Part shown: positions 44,037-57,479 of the stretch, piece after piece
How positions within the stretch are numbered: position 1 is the stretch's first letter
Layout of the letters: each line of letters begins with the position of its first letter
NCBI RefSeq assembly: GCF_963678635.1
Contig: NC_087070.1
Location: 38,206,600 to 38,270,599 of the forward strand
Source of the DNA: Symsagittifera roscoffensis
Taxonomy: Eukaryota; Xenacoelomorpha; Acoela; Convolutidae
DNA: 64,000 nt
Direction: 5' to 3'
Notes under the pieces: model-generated
What the model was told of the DNA's origin: nothing
What the model saw: the letters and a program-made list of their open reading frames with translations, nothing else
The model's database searches: none
Translations under genes and position numbers: made by a program

Positions 44037-45284
44037 AAAAGGATCAAAATTTACCAAAAAAAAATATACATAATTATAAAAGCTGTGGTAAACCACTCAT
44101 TAATAATTCAAATTACTCAAGAAACCAATCAATCTATAACTCTAGTTACAGAGGTAGATCACCAGAACAAAGAAATTCACAAAATGTCTCACAAAATAGA
44201 TATAGTCGATCAAATAGCCAAAATAACCAATATAGAAACAACTATTCACGATCAAATTCAAACAGAACTGAATTTTTTGACACCAGTTCCCATTAAAATT
44301 CTAGGAATAGACACTATTCAAACGATAGATCACGTAATTCATCGTACAATAGAAACAGAAACTACTCAAATATCAGAAATAGAAGATATTCAAACAACAG
44401 AAACCAACGTTACCAAAACAATAGATCAAGAAACAATTCCTACAATAGATCTAATTATCAAGGAAACAATAACAATTACTATAATAGGTCACGAAACAAC
44501 TCACAAAATAGGAATCCAAATTACAAAAATCGAAGAATTTATTCTGAATCCCCTTATAGAAACAACAATCGTTACCCTGATTCCAACACAAATATAGAAG
44601 TAACATACCGAAACATCAGCGACAAATTAATCAGGTACAAGCAACTGAAGAAACAACTTCAGATCCCCCTGGTATTGACAACACAGAAAGTACCGAACTA
44701 CAATTAAACCACATTAATTGTGAATTAACAGACAGCGAAAGTGATACAAATAACACTATCTCAGTTAATATGATCACAGTCGAAAACGACACCGAACCCA
44801 TTCTATACGAACAACCCTTTAGTTCACACATTTACGAAAATCAGTCGGAACTTCTTCAAGATTACTAGAAGATTTTCAACCACTTCAACCACTACTAAAA
44901 CACAACATAATTGGCATACCTTTTATAACTAAGTATATTCCCACAATAAACATTTTGAATAGCAAACTTCATATAAAAGATAAATACACAAAGGACAAAA
45001 AACACATCCTTAACATTCTTTCAAAGATTAAACAAACAACCACCATTTTTCTCCAAATTTTCTCCTGTTTACTATCAGGAACGAAAATACCTGAACCTAC
45101 TACCAGGAAATGTATATAACTTTTCAATCAAACAAGTCCACCAGTACGATAAAGACCAAAACAAACAACATCTCTTTATGTCAGACCTTGAATTTAAACC
45201 CATCCATAATTTTTTCGAATCACAATTTCATCCATAAAATATATGAAACATTCAAACTCATATATTATTTCATTACACGTATAA
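44037..45284 (+). pseudogene. Arg/Ser/Asn-rich Gag tail and degenerate protease region, family B copy 1
   Basis: The frame from 44033 is a low-complexity Asn-Arg-Ser region with repeated YSRSNS and YRNN words, interrupted by TAA at about 44294, then resuming in phase. A different 170-codon frame over 44085-44597 is open because of the same low complexity. After 44600, VENDTEPILYEQPF type text continues to a stop at about 44868. I could not find an Asp-Thr-Gly protease motif between 44868 and 45284, so the protease appears deleted. Confidence 0.5.
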
Positions 45285-46602
45285 AACAATTCACCATACC
45301 AGATTACACTACCCTTAGGAATCTTAGGATACTGTGAAACAAATGCTACAACTTCACCCACAAATGAAGTAATATATCGAGTCAATAATATACTACAGTT
45401 ACTAGATATATGTCAATCCACAATTCTTGATGAAGAATTATCAATAAACAACATAATAAGCAACGAAAAAAGAAACACTGACTACTTCACAAAAACACCA
45501 TATTTTAAACCAACGTTTAAATTATCACATTATACGGAAGAACAACAAAAGTTTCTGACAATGTTTAATTTTCAACATTCCCAAATAACACAAAATGAAT
45601 TCGATAAATTAGCCGAACAATTATTAAAATTTCCAACAGTTTATGTAACATCAAAATTCGATGTTGAAAAAATTAGTTCACTACTACATTTACCTTTAAA
45701 ACTTGACGCAGTTGTCAAAAACCAAAGAGCAAGTAAAGTATTGGTACATTTACAAGATAAAGTAAACAGACTACTTGAAATTTTAGAACAATATGAAATT
45801 ATATTACCAGTAAGCAAAGAAGAACAACCAAGAGGTAACAACTTTATCAACCCAGTTATCATCTTAGCTAAAGGAGAATCACTAAAAATTGTTCTAGATG
45901 CTAGATACCTCAACTCACTAATAGACGAAACTAAAGTTAATTGGCCCATTGAACCTATTCAAGTAATTCTAGCAAAAATAAATGATAAATATTTCACAAC
46001 CGCAGATATGAATAGTGCATACAATCAAATGCCACTAGATGGACAATCACGACGATTAACACAATTCGTGAATGGAAATCAACAATACGAATTCAATAGA
46101 TTATTCTGTGGAACTTCCATAGGACCAGCAGCTTTTCCAGTTTACATGCAATCACATATTTAGATGATGTTTTCATGCAGTCACAAATGAAAGATGAAAT
46201 GTTTATAGTTTTAGAACAATATCATCAAATAATCAAAAATGAAAACATGAAAGCAGCCCCAGACAAATCACATTTTTCCTAACACGCGTAAAATTTGTTG
46301 GCCACATTATCGAAAGAAAAACTACAACTCCATTCAAATCACGAATACAAGCGATTCAGAAACTTCAACCACCCACAAATAAAAAGAAAATCCAAGAATT
46401 CCTTGGAATGTTACATTTCTTAAGTAAATATGTATACAAAATGCAATTATACTTAAGACCTTTCTATAACATCCTTAGACAACAAAATAACTTCGAATGG
46501 ACTACCAAACATCAAACAAGATTCGAAGAAACAAAAAAACTGTTAACAGAACAAATATCAAGTACAATCCCTGATCCAAATCAACCATTTTGTGCAATGT
46601 GA
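45285..46602 (+). pseudogene. Reverse transcriptase, family B copy 1
   Basis: A frame open from 45285 to 46163 holds the RT fingers and palm A: NFINPVIILAKG, LKIVLDARYLNSLIDE and FTTADMNSAYNQMPLD (the Asp of the palm is in TADM), then FNRLFCGTSIGPAAF. A deletion and frameshift just before the catalytic loop leave TYLDDVFMQS (46157-46168 for YLDD) in another frame. A further shift near 46280 leads to FVGHII, then LGMLHFLSKYVYKMQLYLRP. A TGA lies at 46600-46602. Confidence 0.85.
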
Positions 46603-47652
46603 GATGCTTCAAACTTTGGCATCGGCGCAGCATTACTACAATCACACAGTGGAACAAACAAAATGATTCTTATATCAACAAATTCTCGCTTATTTATAAA
46701 AGCTGAACTACGACTCTCTACTATCATGAGAGAATGCTCAGCTATAATATACACAACTACCGAATATGAATTTCCAATACTTGAATCTAAACATCCAACA
46801 GTTCTATTTACAGATCATAAAATTATAATATTTCTTTTTACACAAAAATCAAACCCAAACCATAGAATTTATAGATTTCAACTAATTTTAATGAAATTCC
46901 CAAACTTACATATAGTTTGGACAGCAGGAAAAAATCTTGCACTACCAGATACATTAAGTAGAAATACACCACCTAAACTATTTACACGAAAAACTACAGT
47001 TGAAATACCACAAAATATTAAATTCTATCTTGCAAAAAATGAAACATCACCAAGATTGGAATGCGAATATGCAGTAAAAACTGGTATAGATCAGTCACAA
47101 ATAAATAACTTACAACATTTCCCAATCTGTTTAGATTGTCAAAATAAACATTATGAAGTAGATCTGTTAGGAACATCCACATTCAAACCAATTCCCTATT
47201 CACATTGGATAAAAAATAATGCTCAAGAAAAAACAATCAAACAACAACCACACAAAAAAGACACCTTTCCATTGATAGAGAATAAAAATTCAACTGACAA
47301 AATAAATTTATCAGGACCACCAATAGATGATTTAAAATACACAATAAATCAAGTTTTTGATCTCCATGACCCACTCGACACATTTCCTTTATCAAAATTA
47401 GAAGTTGAAAATATTTTTCTACCACCAACAGAAAAAATTACACTACAGTTATTACAAAAATATCAAAATTTTAATCCCGTAATTCGACAATTCATGGCAC
47501 AAACACACCCCCAATTTTCTTCCATATCCGTCCCCCAACCGACCGTATTCCAGTCCCCCCGACAAATACCGTTGCACATCCCCCCAACAAATACACATAC
47601 AAGAAGCTCCAATTCCACCAACCTCCAAACATCATTACAGACTCCCCCTTAG
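46603..47652 (+). pseudogene. RNase H and truncated C-terminus without integrase, family B copy 1
   Basis: In frame with the end of RT, DASNFGIGAALLQSH gives the first RNase H Asp and RECSAIIYTTTEYEF the Glu. LFTDHK then supplies the next Asp. NLHIVWTAGKNLALPDTLSR is the last RNase H block. About 220 residues of linker follow to NPVIRQF, after which an integrase zinc module is expected. Instead the frame runs into a Pro/Ser/Thr/Gln-rich tail (SVPQPTVFQSPRQIP) and stops at 47650. Purine-rich aggtgggggg follows at once. Confidence 0.8.
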
Positions 47653-47702
47653 GTGGGGGGCTGGCAAACTTGGGGAGGATAGATCTCAAACTCGTCTAAA
47701 TA

Positions 47703-48525
47703 ACGAGGCCAAACTGTGCACTCTGTGCGTTGTAAGCGAATTCCGCAACAGGCCAAAATCAGATTTATCGCAGAATCCGCAACTTTGCTTTTCTTTGATC
47801 TTATTCGTTGTTTTGGATTCAACAAACAAATACTTAAAAGACTGGACCGCTCAAAATTGCTCCAAAAATAGGCTCTTTTGCGGAATCAGCAACCGCACTT
47901 GCGGAATCCAGATCAGTTTGTGGAATCCACAAACAAATAGTAAGACAATTGTATAGTTAAATTGACTTGTTGCGGATTCCGCAACTGTAAGCGGAATCCG
48001 CAACGTGTAAGTAGAATTCGCAAATTGTAGGTGGAATCCGCCTTTTGTTTGCGAATTCTGTTTACATATATGTATGTGTGTAGTATAGCGTTTAGAATTA
48101 TATCTTTCAATTACTTGTCAACAGAAAAAATCAATCTCAGTTACTACATTGATCAACTACCAGTTGAAACGTTTGGTCTCATTTCCTGTCAACCCAACTT
48201 CGATCTCGAATCCTGTCAACTTCGATCTCAACTTCGATCCCAAATACTGACCTACTGAAATTCGATCCCAAATATTGACCTACTGATCCCAAAAACTGAC
48301 CTACTTCGATCTGAACTTCCGAAATAATAACCCACTTTGATCTGAACTTCGATCCCATATACTGATGCAATCCGAAATACTGACCTATTTCTACGATATG
48401 CTGTGCATTGTGTTTCCAAACACTCTCAAGCCATGGACTTCAAATATTTAATTTATTCAGCGTTAAGCTTCCAAAATCAGTGTTTGGGATTGACGCAATC
48501 CCAAATACTGACCTAAATTGGCGAT
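47703..48525. mobile_element. TIR element, left 823 bp only (duplication copy 1)
   Basis: Starts with the TIR acgaggccaaactgtgca and contains the same internal repeats as 58580-59402: cggaatccgcaac words (47870-48050) and ccaaatactgacct words (48180-48520). It is cut at 48525 by the duplication boundary and has no right TIR. Confidence 0.75.
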
Positions 48526-49154
48526 CAGAAGTCAGAAGGGTCTATTGAGCAGATGGACGGACAACTGGACTCGCTAGAACAGAGCGTTAAAAATAAAAAG
48601 GACAATAAGAATGCAGTGTGGTAAATCGCCTCAGCGAAGTTTGGCCCGGGAATTAGTGATATTGAGAGGAGAGATTTCAGTGAGACACCAGAGTCACCTG
48701 GAATCAGAGGTAAACTTCCAGCCAGAATCCAAAGTAAAGTTGGCCTCGATACTGCGTCTTTCTGGCATGATCAGCTCCCATACTAATGTAATAAAATCGT
48801 TTCCAAGTATTTTACAATTAGTACACTTGGAAAACGTTAAAAGGCAGAATGGTTTGTCAAGGAAACTTCAAAAGCTACTTGAAAAAAAAAGAGAAGAAAA
48901 TCATAAGTTCAGCTCCCATGAACCTTATTGATTCACTTTTAAGCCGAGTATGGAGTAATTATGGCTCCGAAATTTGAAACGGCAGTCCCAAATTGGAACA
49001 AAAAACATCAAGAGCTGGAAAATTAGTTAGGCCTTACAAGAGACCTGGAAATGGCCTGTTGAGCGAAGCAAAGTCTGATCGGACAATCGTTAGCCCTGTT
49101 GTATAGAATCAAATACCGCAACTGTGAAGAAGACAGTTGTTTTTTATTGTGCAC
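48526..49154 (+). other. 629-bp spacer between duplicated blocks
   Basis: Unique in this window. One frame from about 48530 reads SIEQMDGQLDSLEQSVKNKK, then after a stop FGPGISDIERRDFSETPESP and KLPARIQSKVGLDT, which looks like coding text of unknown origin. A 106-codon frame (48611-48931) in another phase is probably its shadow. Confidence 0.35.
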
Positions 49155-49312
49155 AATTTTGTTACACTGGCTCAGATATCAAATCATTTTTTATAGGTCT
49201 TGCAACAGTTGTTGGGCTTCTGTGAGCCATCATTTTCTTTCATGGACAACTGTTGTCACTGCTTCTTCTAAAAGTAATCATGTTCGAGGATAATCTTTTT
49301 GAATCTCGTCTG

Positions 49313-49484
49313 CATTACGAGGCCAAACTGTGCATTGGATAGGTGAACAATTTGGTGTGCGTAGGTCTCTGGAATCCAAAGACAAGTCTTTAAACATGTA
49401 AAAGTTTTGTCGGAACGATTAAAAAAACGAATTGTTGAGGATTCCGATAACAGTTCACAAAGTACACAGTTTGGTCTCTTAATG
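49313..49484. mobile_element. 172-bp MITE with TIRs, duplication copy 2
   Basis: The same element as at 38435-38606, shifted by 10878, with a few substitutions. Its presence in both blocks shows that it inserted before the duplication. Confidence 0.75.
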
Positions 49485-50319
49485 TGGGTCATGGAGGAGA
49501 TTGAGCATCTTGAAAGTCCTCACAGCGATAGAGTCGTGATACCACTCTGTTGGTTGTGTCTCTGATGGCCTGAGTTGACCAAAAATTCCAATCATACAAT
49601 TTTCATACATGGAAAAATGCTAATCATACGTTTTTCATGCAATTCCATAAATACAGAAAAAAGTCTATTAAAACAAAGGTATATGACTAGTGTTTTTTCA
49701 TATGTGGAAGTTGTATGACCAGCTTTTTTCCATAAACCAAAAAAATAGATTTCTCACATTTCGTTTGCAACCGAACACAAGTGACAACAACCTTGGTTAC
49801 TCATACGTAGAGCAACCAGAGGTTTGACCGTCTCGCATTAAGAATGCATTAGAAACGGCCTGAAATTTTTAATTTTGTTTTATACAAAAAACGATAGTAT
49901 TGAACTTTTAAATTTTGGTAAAAATTTTTAACGATGATTATTTTTAAATTATGAGACATTGATCAAAGCATAGATAAACATGCCATACAAAAACAATAGT
50001 AAGTTTTAGCGTTTTTGGAAAAAACTAGTAATCAAAAAGGAAAAAAAAATCCAGTATGAATTTATCCAGACTACGCTATGGACACAAAAATTTAAGTTTT
50101 GCATGCAAATTTTTTGTTTCCAAAAATGTTCGTTTGAGTACAAATTCCATAAAAACACAAAAAAATTTAGGGTAATGGCAAAAACTTTTGTTGTCGCCAT
50201 CAAAAAAACGCTAGTCACACAATTTCTAATTATTTCTTTTTTATTTAGTACGATCAACCCAATTTTTTGACCTTTTAGAAAAAAGTTCTTGGAAATTCGA
50301 TGTGCTATTTTAGCAAAAC
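49485..50319. other. AT-rich flank of family B element, copy 2
   Basis: Copy of 38607-39441; nothing additional is seen. Confidence 0.45.
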
Positions 50320-50685
50320 TGGAACCAGATATAAACTATACTTATTATTGGTTATAACTTGGATATTTTATCTCTATAAAATATTCAATAGTAACCAATC
50401 ACCATAGTAATTTCAGCACCAGAGAGATTTGAATTTAACTTAGAAATTAGTTGCCTCTCCAAAGGAACTTCAGCAGCCGCAATAAACCAGTATACTCTAG
50501 ATCTATTGAGCCTAGCAGAGACTAGTTAAACACCCTGAGACTGGTAGATATAAGAGTAAGATTAGGATCGGTACTAGACTAAGAAGTTGCACGAATCTAT
50601 CCGGCCGAAAATAAGATAGCGTGACGAGCAGACGGTGTACCCTATCCGATATTACTCTATGAGTGAAACCAAATAACCTAACTCA
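50320..50685 (+). repeat. Candidate 5' LTR of gypsy family B, copy 2
   Basis: Copy of 39442-39807 inside the second duplicated block, almost identical, so it gives no independent insertion age. Confidence 0.6.
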
Positions 50686-51817
50686 TCTGGTGCGACCATA
50701 AATTTCAATCAAGACTTTAAAAAACAAATTAGCTTAAAACTAACAGATAGATTAGAATTAGACAAAAACATTATCAAAAATGTTACATGATAATAATCTA
50801 ATTGAAATGTCTCTACGACTCAATAGATCAAAACCGCTATTCCGCACAATACTAGAACTACCAGGCATTGGAAGAAGACCTCGGACAAGAGACGATCTAC
50901 GACTACGAAGAAACTTACCAATAAGTATCATGGTCGTACGACAAAAGCCAGACCAAACTTTTATATTTAGGATTTAACTAGCAAAGAATTTAGATTTTCA
51001 ATTGCGAACATAGAAACCCTGAAGAAAAATCTTCAATGATTATTACAGGCGCTAAATCCTATTTACTATTGTACAGTAACGATTTATAGAAAAATCTCAA
51101 ATTGTTGCCTCTAAATCTGCAGTAAAATTTAAAAAGATATCTGAAAATTATATTTATTGAAAGAAAAAATAAAAAGTAGTTGACATGATCATTAATTAAT
51201 AGTATATTTAAATCATCCTGGCATCCCCCGTTTCATCACCTAAACATAACAGCAATCATTTAATATCATCAAACACTAAAAGTTTTTATCAAATAAATTT
51301 AAATTATCTTTAAAGGCTAATCCAAAATTTTACCTTTTTTTTCATCCCAACTTGTTCAATCTTAAGCTAGATCATCAAGGTTTTCCTTGGATCTCCATTA
51401 AAAATTAAATTAAATCCATTTTATACCATAAAAAATATATCCTGATCATCAGGGCCTATCCTTCGATCAAACAGAACATTTTTGTTCTCCCCCACCCAAT
51501 AATAAAGTGTCTAACGACCTCAAACGTCGATTCACAACCCAACCCTTTCAAAGACCCAGGACTAACAGAAATTTTTCAATCACACTAACCATTCAAATTA
51601 AGCTAAACAGTGAAGAACTTCGGTTATTCATTCTTCACTTAATCCCCCCTCTTAACTGACCCAGGCTAAACCTTAAACCTTAGTAAGTATTAAAATAGTA
51701 TCTAACGAACTACCTGTGTTCTAATTATACCTGAGGCTAACCAAAAAATCGTAAGGACTAACAGTCTAGGATTTTAAAATCACTAATAACAACCTTGCAC
51801 CTTTCATCCTAAACCTT
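50686..51817 (+). other. Leader of family B element, copy 2
   Basis: Copy of 39808-40939. The TATA-like string reads tatatttaaat here, a change that would weaken it if it were a promoter. Confidence 0.45.
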
Positions 51818-52156
51818 ATGTCACTGAATAATTTAGGAAATAAACAAACAATCGTACTACACAATTGTAAAATAAATAAAGAAACATACGATTTTGTAAT
51901 TACGCCGCACAAAGAAACAATCGGATATTTTTGCACAAAACGTCAAACAATAAAAAGCAAAATTTTAAGTAAGCAAAGACAAATTACACGAAAAAGGTTT
52001 TCAAAGCGTAGAAACGCAGTCTCTGAATCAGAAGTCAGCAATTTGGATACACTTTGCAAACTCAAAGACACAATAAACAAAAATCACCCAGTTCACGATC
52101 AATTATACTTTTCCGATTCAGAAGCTACAGCAAATTCATCAAAACAGAGAAAATGA
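51818..52156 (+). CDS. Small basic ORF upstream of gag, family B copy 2
   Basis: Same predicted protein as 40940-41278, with no amino-acid change seen. Confidence 0.4.
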   Translation: MSLNNLGNKQTIVLHNCKINKETYDFVITPHKETIGYFCTKRQTIKSKILSKQRQITRKRFSKRRNAVSESEVSNLDTLCKLKDTINKNHPVHDQLYFSDSEATANSSKQRK

Positions 52157-52259
52157 AGAATAAAAAAGATATACAAAAATAAACCAGTACGTTTATACAG
52201 TTGGAACCAACCAATCAGACAAATTGAACATTACGCACTAACAGTCATAAAACGACAAA

Positions 52260-54056
52260 ATGAGTCAAAGCTCATCAGACGAAAGTCCAGACGAAGACTC
52301 TGTTTTCCCATTTATCATCATTTCACTCACTGAAGAGAGAGAACAAATACAATTTTGCCATAATCTAATTGCAAAAATATTTGAACAAGGGATTAGCCCA
52401 TGTAAAGCAGAATTCCCAGAAATAAAAATCAAAAGACAAATTGTCGATCATTATATAAAAGGAATATGTAACTTAACACAACAATATGGAATTTACACCA
52501 AAGAACTCAGTACAGCAAGTAAATTTCATGGCAAATATGTTATCCAAACAAATGATGTTGATTTAGAATTTTCAAAAGTATTCACAGAATACATTAAAAA
52601 CATACAACATCAAAATTCACAGAGAACAAATTCAATTTTCACTAACAATGTTTTTGCAATAATATATAAATATTTATCTATACTAGAAAAAACAGAAACC
52701 AAAAGCACATCACCGGTTCAAACATCAAGACACACAAATGTAAGAAATGAAATTGCCGCATTCTCAGCATTTTTAATCACAACCCGTGAAAATTTTTCAA
52801 ACAAATGATATTTCACCAAATGTTAAACACGATTTACAAAAGACCTTAGCATAGTTTATAATTGACTATTTTACCCACAAAATAAATTTAATTGCACAAG
52901 CAAGAAAAAGTTTTAGACCCCAAAGTACAAATGATGACACTGTCATTGCCGAACAGTCAGATTATATCTGGGACCCTGATTGGTCTCATCCATTATTCCT
53001 GAACATTCCAATAGACATCTCAAGTCAAGCAATAAGTACAATAACTATTCGTAAAGATTATGTAAAAGTATTTCCACTTACAATAGATGCAACACCTTTG
53101 AACTATATTTCATTTTTACCTGATAGAAGACAAAATAATAGTTTAAATTCAACTCTTGTACAACAATAAAACTTAAATGGAACTAGAAATCTTACACAAC
53201 AAGATATTCAAACACAATCACGTTTTATAAATGAAGAAATTGTTGATACAATTGTAACAAATACACAACAAAATTTTTCACCAATACATCCAAACATTAC
53301 AAAGCCAAAACCAAAGACATCAATATTACCTGAAGTAACATTGCAATCAACAGTTAAACCCTCGGTTGCTCTAAAATATTTACATATGGATTACCAAACA
53401 TTTAGACCAATGACAAAACCACCACAAAAACAAAGAATACTCACCAGAAGTAATTTTGCAGAACACAATTATAACTACGTAAATACATCACAAACATCTA
53501 AACCGCCTCGTACAAATCCGCATAAATGTTCTTTTTCACAACGACAAAATCCCCAACAACAAACATCAAATATCGTAAAATTTAACGATAACCCACGTAG
53601 TCCAACAGACCCAAGTGAAAACCATCAATTTATTCAACAGAATAAAAATAATAAACAGCCATACCAAAATAAACAAAAAACACCTTAGTATACACCTAAT
53701 TATCATTCATCAGATGATGACGACTTTCATGACCAAAACCATCAACAATGTTTTCAAAACCAGAGACTCCAATCTTATCACGTAAATCAACTAGATATTT
53801 TAAAGCATTTACTTGAGAACAACATATGCGACAACCTAAATCAAATCACGAACCTCAAAAAAATAATTTTTACTCACAAAATCCAGCAAAAACTGATTAT
53901 TATCTACCAACGCAAATGCAAAATGAAATACCACTACCATATTATTTGCACCATTATGATATAACAAAAAATCAACTGACAAATTTTTCACAAATGCCAA
54001 ATGCCGCAGAATCACTACAAATGACTATGAATCCATACCTCATTGGTGGATCATGA
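52260..54056 (+). pseudogene. Gag N-terminal part, family B copy 2
   Basis: Copy of 41382-43178 with the same frame breaks. A cca to cta change near 53792 is one of few differences. Confidence 0.5.
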
Positions 54057-54077
54057 ATAACATCAAATAAATCACTA

Positions 54078-54913
54078 ATGGTCTTCACAGGCACAGACCC
54101 TGAATATTCTGTAGAAGACTATTTAAATGCAGTCTCGACAAATTTAATTTTAAATATCGGACCTGAACCAATTCATACACCACTCCATCAAAATTGGATA
54201 CATAGACGTACAGCGTTAGTCCAAACAACAGTTGATGGCGCAGCTCAGAAATGATTTTCAGTTTTACCGATAGACATAAAAACAAACTGGAAAAGATTAC
54301 ACAAGAATTTTCAAAAATGTTTGATTCTGAAAGAAATAAACAACTCCAAAGAGTTTTATGCAATGAAATTCGCAGAACACCAAACGAAACAGTTAAACAA
54401 TTGGCAGTTAGAATCGAAACACTAGTTCGAAAAGCATATTCACTGAACACTCATGATTATAAAAAAACGAAAATGACAAAAATTTTAATGATGACTCTAA
54501 CACCCCAATTAAGAAAATTAGCTATAACAAAGAGAGCATCACATCCATCATCAATTCGAGAACCAGATTTAGATTTCAGAAAACAAGTTGACAAATTAGA
54601 ACAAGCAGAAATCACAATGAAACTCGAAGAAACAGAAAATCCTAAACTAGAATACATTAATAGAATCGAAACAAATACTACACATATAAACAACATACAC
54701 GATTCAGATGTAGACCTAACTGAAAAAATCACTGAAATTTTGAACATATATGAGAAAAATCCCAATTTCAAAATTAAGCCATCTTTCAAGAAATGGTGTA
54801 ATTATTGCCAAAGATACGGACACAGCATTGCCGAATGTAGACAAAAACAACAAGATAACCAAAATAAACCACAAAAGTACAAAGAACCAAATAAATCATC
54901 TATCAATACATGA
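54078..54913 (+). pseudogene. Gag capsid and nucleocapsid, family B copy 2
   Basis: Same as copy 1, with the shared TGA at 54252 and an additional single-base deletion near 54297 that shifts the frame. The capsid/knuckle part is therefore reached only from a different upstream frame. One Met to Ile change (NNM to NNI) precedes the knuckle. Confidence 0.8.
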
Positions 54914-56161
54914 AAAAGGATCAAAATTTACCAAACAAAAATATACATAGTTATAAAAGCTGTGGTAAACCACTCATTAATAATTCAAATTACTCAAGAA
55001 ACCAATTAATCTATAACTCTAGTTACAGAGGTAGATCACCAGAACAAAGAAATTCACAAAATGTCTCACAAAATAGATATAGTCGATCAAATAGCCAAAA
55101 TAACCAATATAGAAACAACTATTCACGATCAAATTCAAACAGAACTGAATTTTTTGACACCAGTTCCCATTAAAATTCTAGGAATAGACACTATTCAAAC
55201 GATAGATCACGTAATTCATCGTACAATAGAAACAGAAACTACTCAAATATCAGAAATAGAAGATATTCAAACAACAGAAACCAACGTTACCAAAACAATA
55301 GATCAAGAAACAATTCCTACAATAGATCTAATTATCAAGGAAACAATAACAATTACTATAATAGGTCACGAAACAACTCACAAAATAGGAATCCAAATTA
55401 CAAAAATCGAAGAATTTATTCTGAATCCCCTTATAGAAACAACAATCGTTACCCTGATTCCAACACAAATATAGAAGTAACATACCGAAACATCAGCGAC
55501 AAATTAATCAGGTACAAGCAACTGAAGAAACAACTTCAGATCCCCCTGGTATTGACAACACAGAAAGTACCGAACTACAATTAAACCACATTAATTGTGA
55601 ATTAACAGACAGCGAAAGTGATACAAATAACACTATCTCAGTTAATATGATCACAGTCGAAAACGACACCGAACCCATTCTATACGAACAACCCTTTAGT
55701 TCACACATTTACGAAAATCAGTCGGAACTTCTTCAAGATTACTAGAAGATTTTCAACCACTTCAACCACTACTAAAACACAACATAATTGGCATACCTTT
55801 TATAACTAAGTATATTCCCACAATAAACATTTTGAATAGCAAACTTCATATAAAAGATAAATACACAAAGGACAAAAAACACATCTTTAACATTCTTTCA
55901 AAGATTAAACAAACAACCACCATTTTTCTCCAAATTTTCTCCTGTTTACTATCAGGAACGAAAATACCTGAAACTACTACCAGGAAATGTATATAACTTT
56001 TCAATCAAACAAGTCCACCAGTACGATAAAGACCAAAACAAACAACATCTCTTTATGTCAGACCTTGAATTTAAACCCATCCATAATTTTTTCGAATCAC
56101 AATTTCATCCATAAAATATATGAAACATTCAAACTCATATATTATTTCATTACACGTATAA
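54914..56161 (+). pseudogene. Arg/Ser/Asn-rich Gag tail and degenerate protease region, family B copy 2
   Basis: Copy of 44037-45284 with the same breaks and the same missing protease motif. Confidence 0.5.
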
Positions 56162-57479
56162 AACAATTCACCATACCAGATTACACTACCCTTAGGAATC
56201 TTAGGATACTGTGAAACAAATGCTACAACTTCACCCACAAATGAAGTAATATATCGAGTCAATAATATACTACAGTTACTAGATATATGTCAATCCACAA
56301 TTCTTGATGAAGAATTATCAATAAACAACATAATAAGCAACGAAAAAAGAAACACTGACTACTTCACAAAAACACCATATTTTAAACCAACGTTTAAATT
56401 ATCACATTATACGGAAGAACAACAAAAGTTTCTGACAATGTTTAATTTTCAACATTCCCAAATAACACAAAATGAATTCGATAAATTAGCCGAACAATTA
56501 TTAAAATTTCCAACAGTTTATGCAACATCAAAATTCGATGTTGAAAAAATTAGTTCACTACTACATTTACCTTTAAAACTTGACGCAGTTGTCAAAAACC
56601 AAAGAGCAAGTAAAGTATTGGTACATTTACAAGATAAAGTAAACAGACTACTTGAAATTTTAGAACAATATGAAATTATATTACCAGTAAGCAAAGAAGA
56701 ACAACCAAGAGGTAACAACTTTATCAACCCAGTTATCATCTTAGCTAAAGGAGAATCACTAAAAATTGTTCTAGATGCTAGATACCTCAACTCACTAATA
56801 GACGAAACTAAAGTTAATTGGCCCATTGAACCTATTCAAGTAATTCTAGCAAAAATAAATGATAAATATTTCACAACCGCAGATATGAATAGTGCATACA
56901 ATCAAATGCCACTAGATGGACAATCACGACGATTAACACAATTCGTGAATGGAAATCAACAATACGAATTCAATAGATTATTCTGTGGAACTTCCATAGG
57001 ACCAGCAGCTTTTCCAGTTTACATGCAATCACATATTTAGATGATGTTTTCATGCAGTCACAAATGAAAGATGAAATGTTTATAGTTTTAGAACAATATC
57101 ATCAAATAATCAAAAATGAAAACATGAAAGCAGCCCCAGACAAATCACATTTTTCCTAACACGCGTAAAACTTGTTGGCCACATTATCGAAAGAAAAACT
57201 ACAACTCCATTCAAATCACGAATACAAGCGATTCAGAAACTTCAACCACCCACAAATAAAAAGAAAATCCAAGAATTCCTTGGAATGTTACATTTCTTAA
57301 GTAAATATGTATACAAAATGCAATTATACTTAAGACCTTTCTATAACATCCTTAGACAACAAAATAACTTCGAATGGACTACCAAACATCAAACAAGATT
57401 CGAAGAAACAAAAAAACTGTTAACAGAACAAATATCAAGTACAATCCCTGATCCAAATCAACCATTTTGTGCAATGTGA
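56162..57479 (+). pseudogene. Reverse transcriptase, family B copy 2
   Basis: Copy of 45285-46602 with the same stop at 57038, the same pre-YLDD deletion and the same TGA at 57477. One Val to Ala change (YVTSK to YATSK) was seen. Confidence 0.85.

Larger units (their letters stand above)
38277..48525 (+). repeat. Large direct duplication, copy 1 (10,249 bp)
   Basis: Collinear with 49155-59402 at a constant offset of 10878, falling to 10877 after a single-base deletion in copy 2 near 54297. I saw only scattered substitutions by eye. The left boundary is aattttgttacac and the right boundary is ggcgat at 48525, inside a TIR element. The block contains a MITE, a gypsy family B element and a truncated TIR element. 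Confidence 0.95.

Noticed and set aside
44085-44597. Overlapping 170-codon gene in family B
   Set aside because: Low-complexity sequence explains the open frame, and its Thr/Ile repeats resemble no protein.
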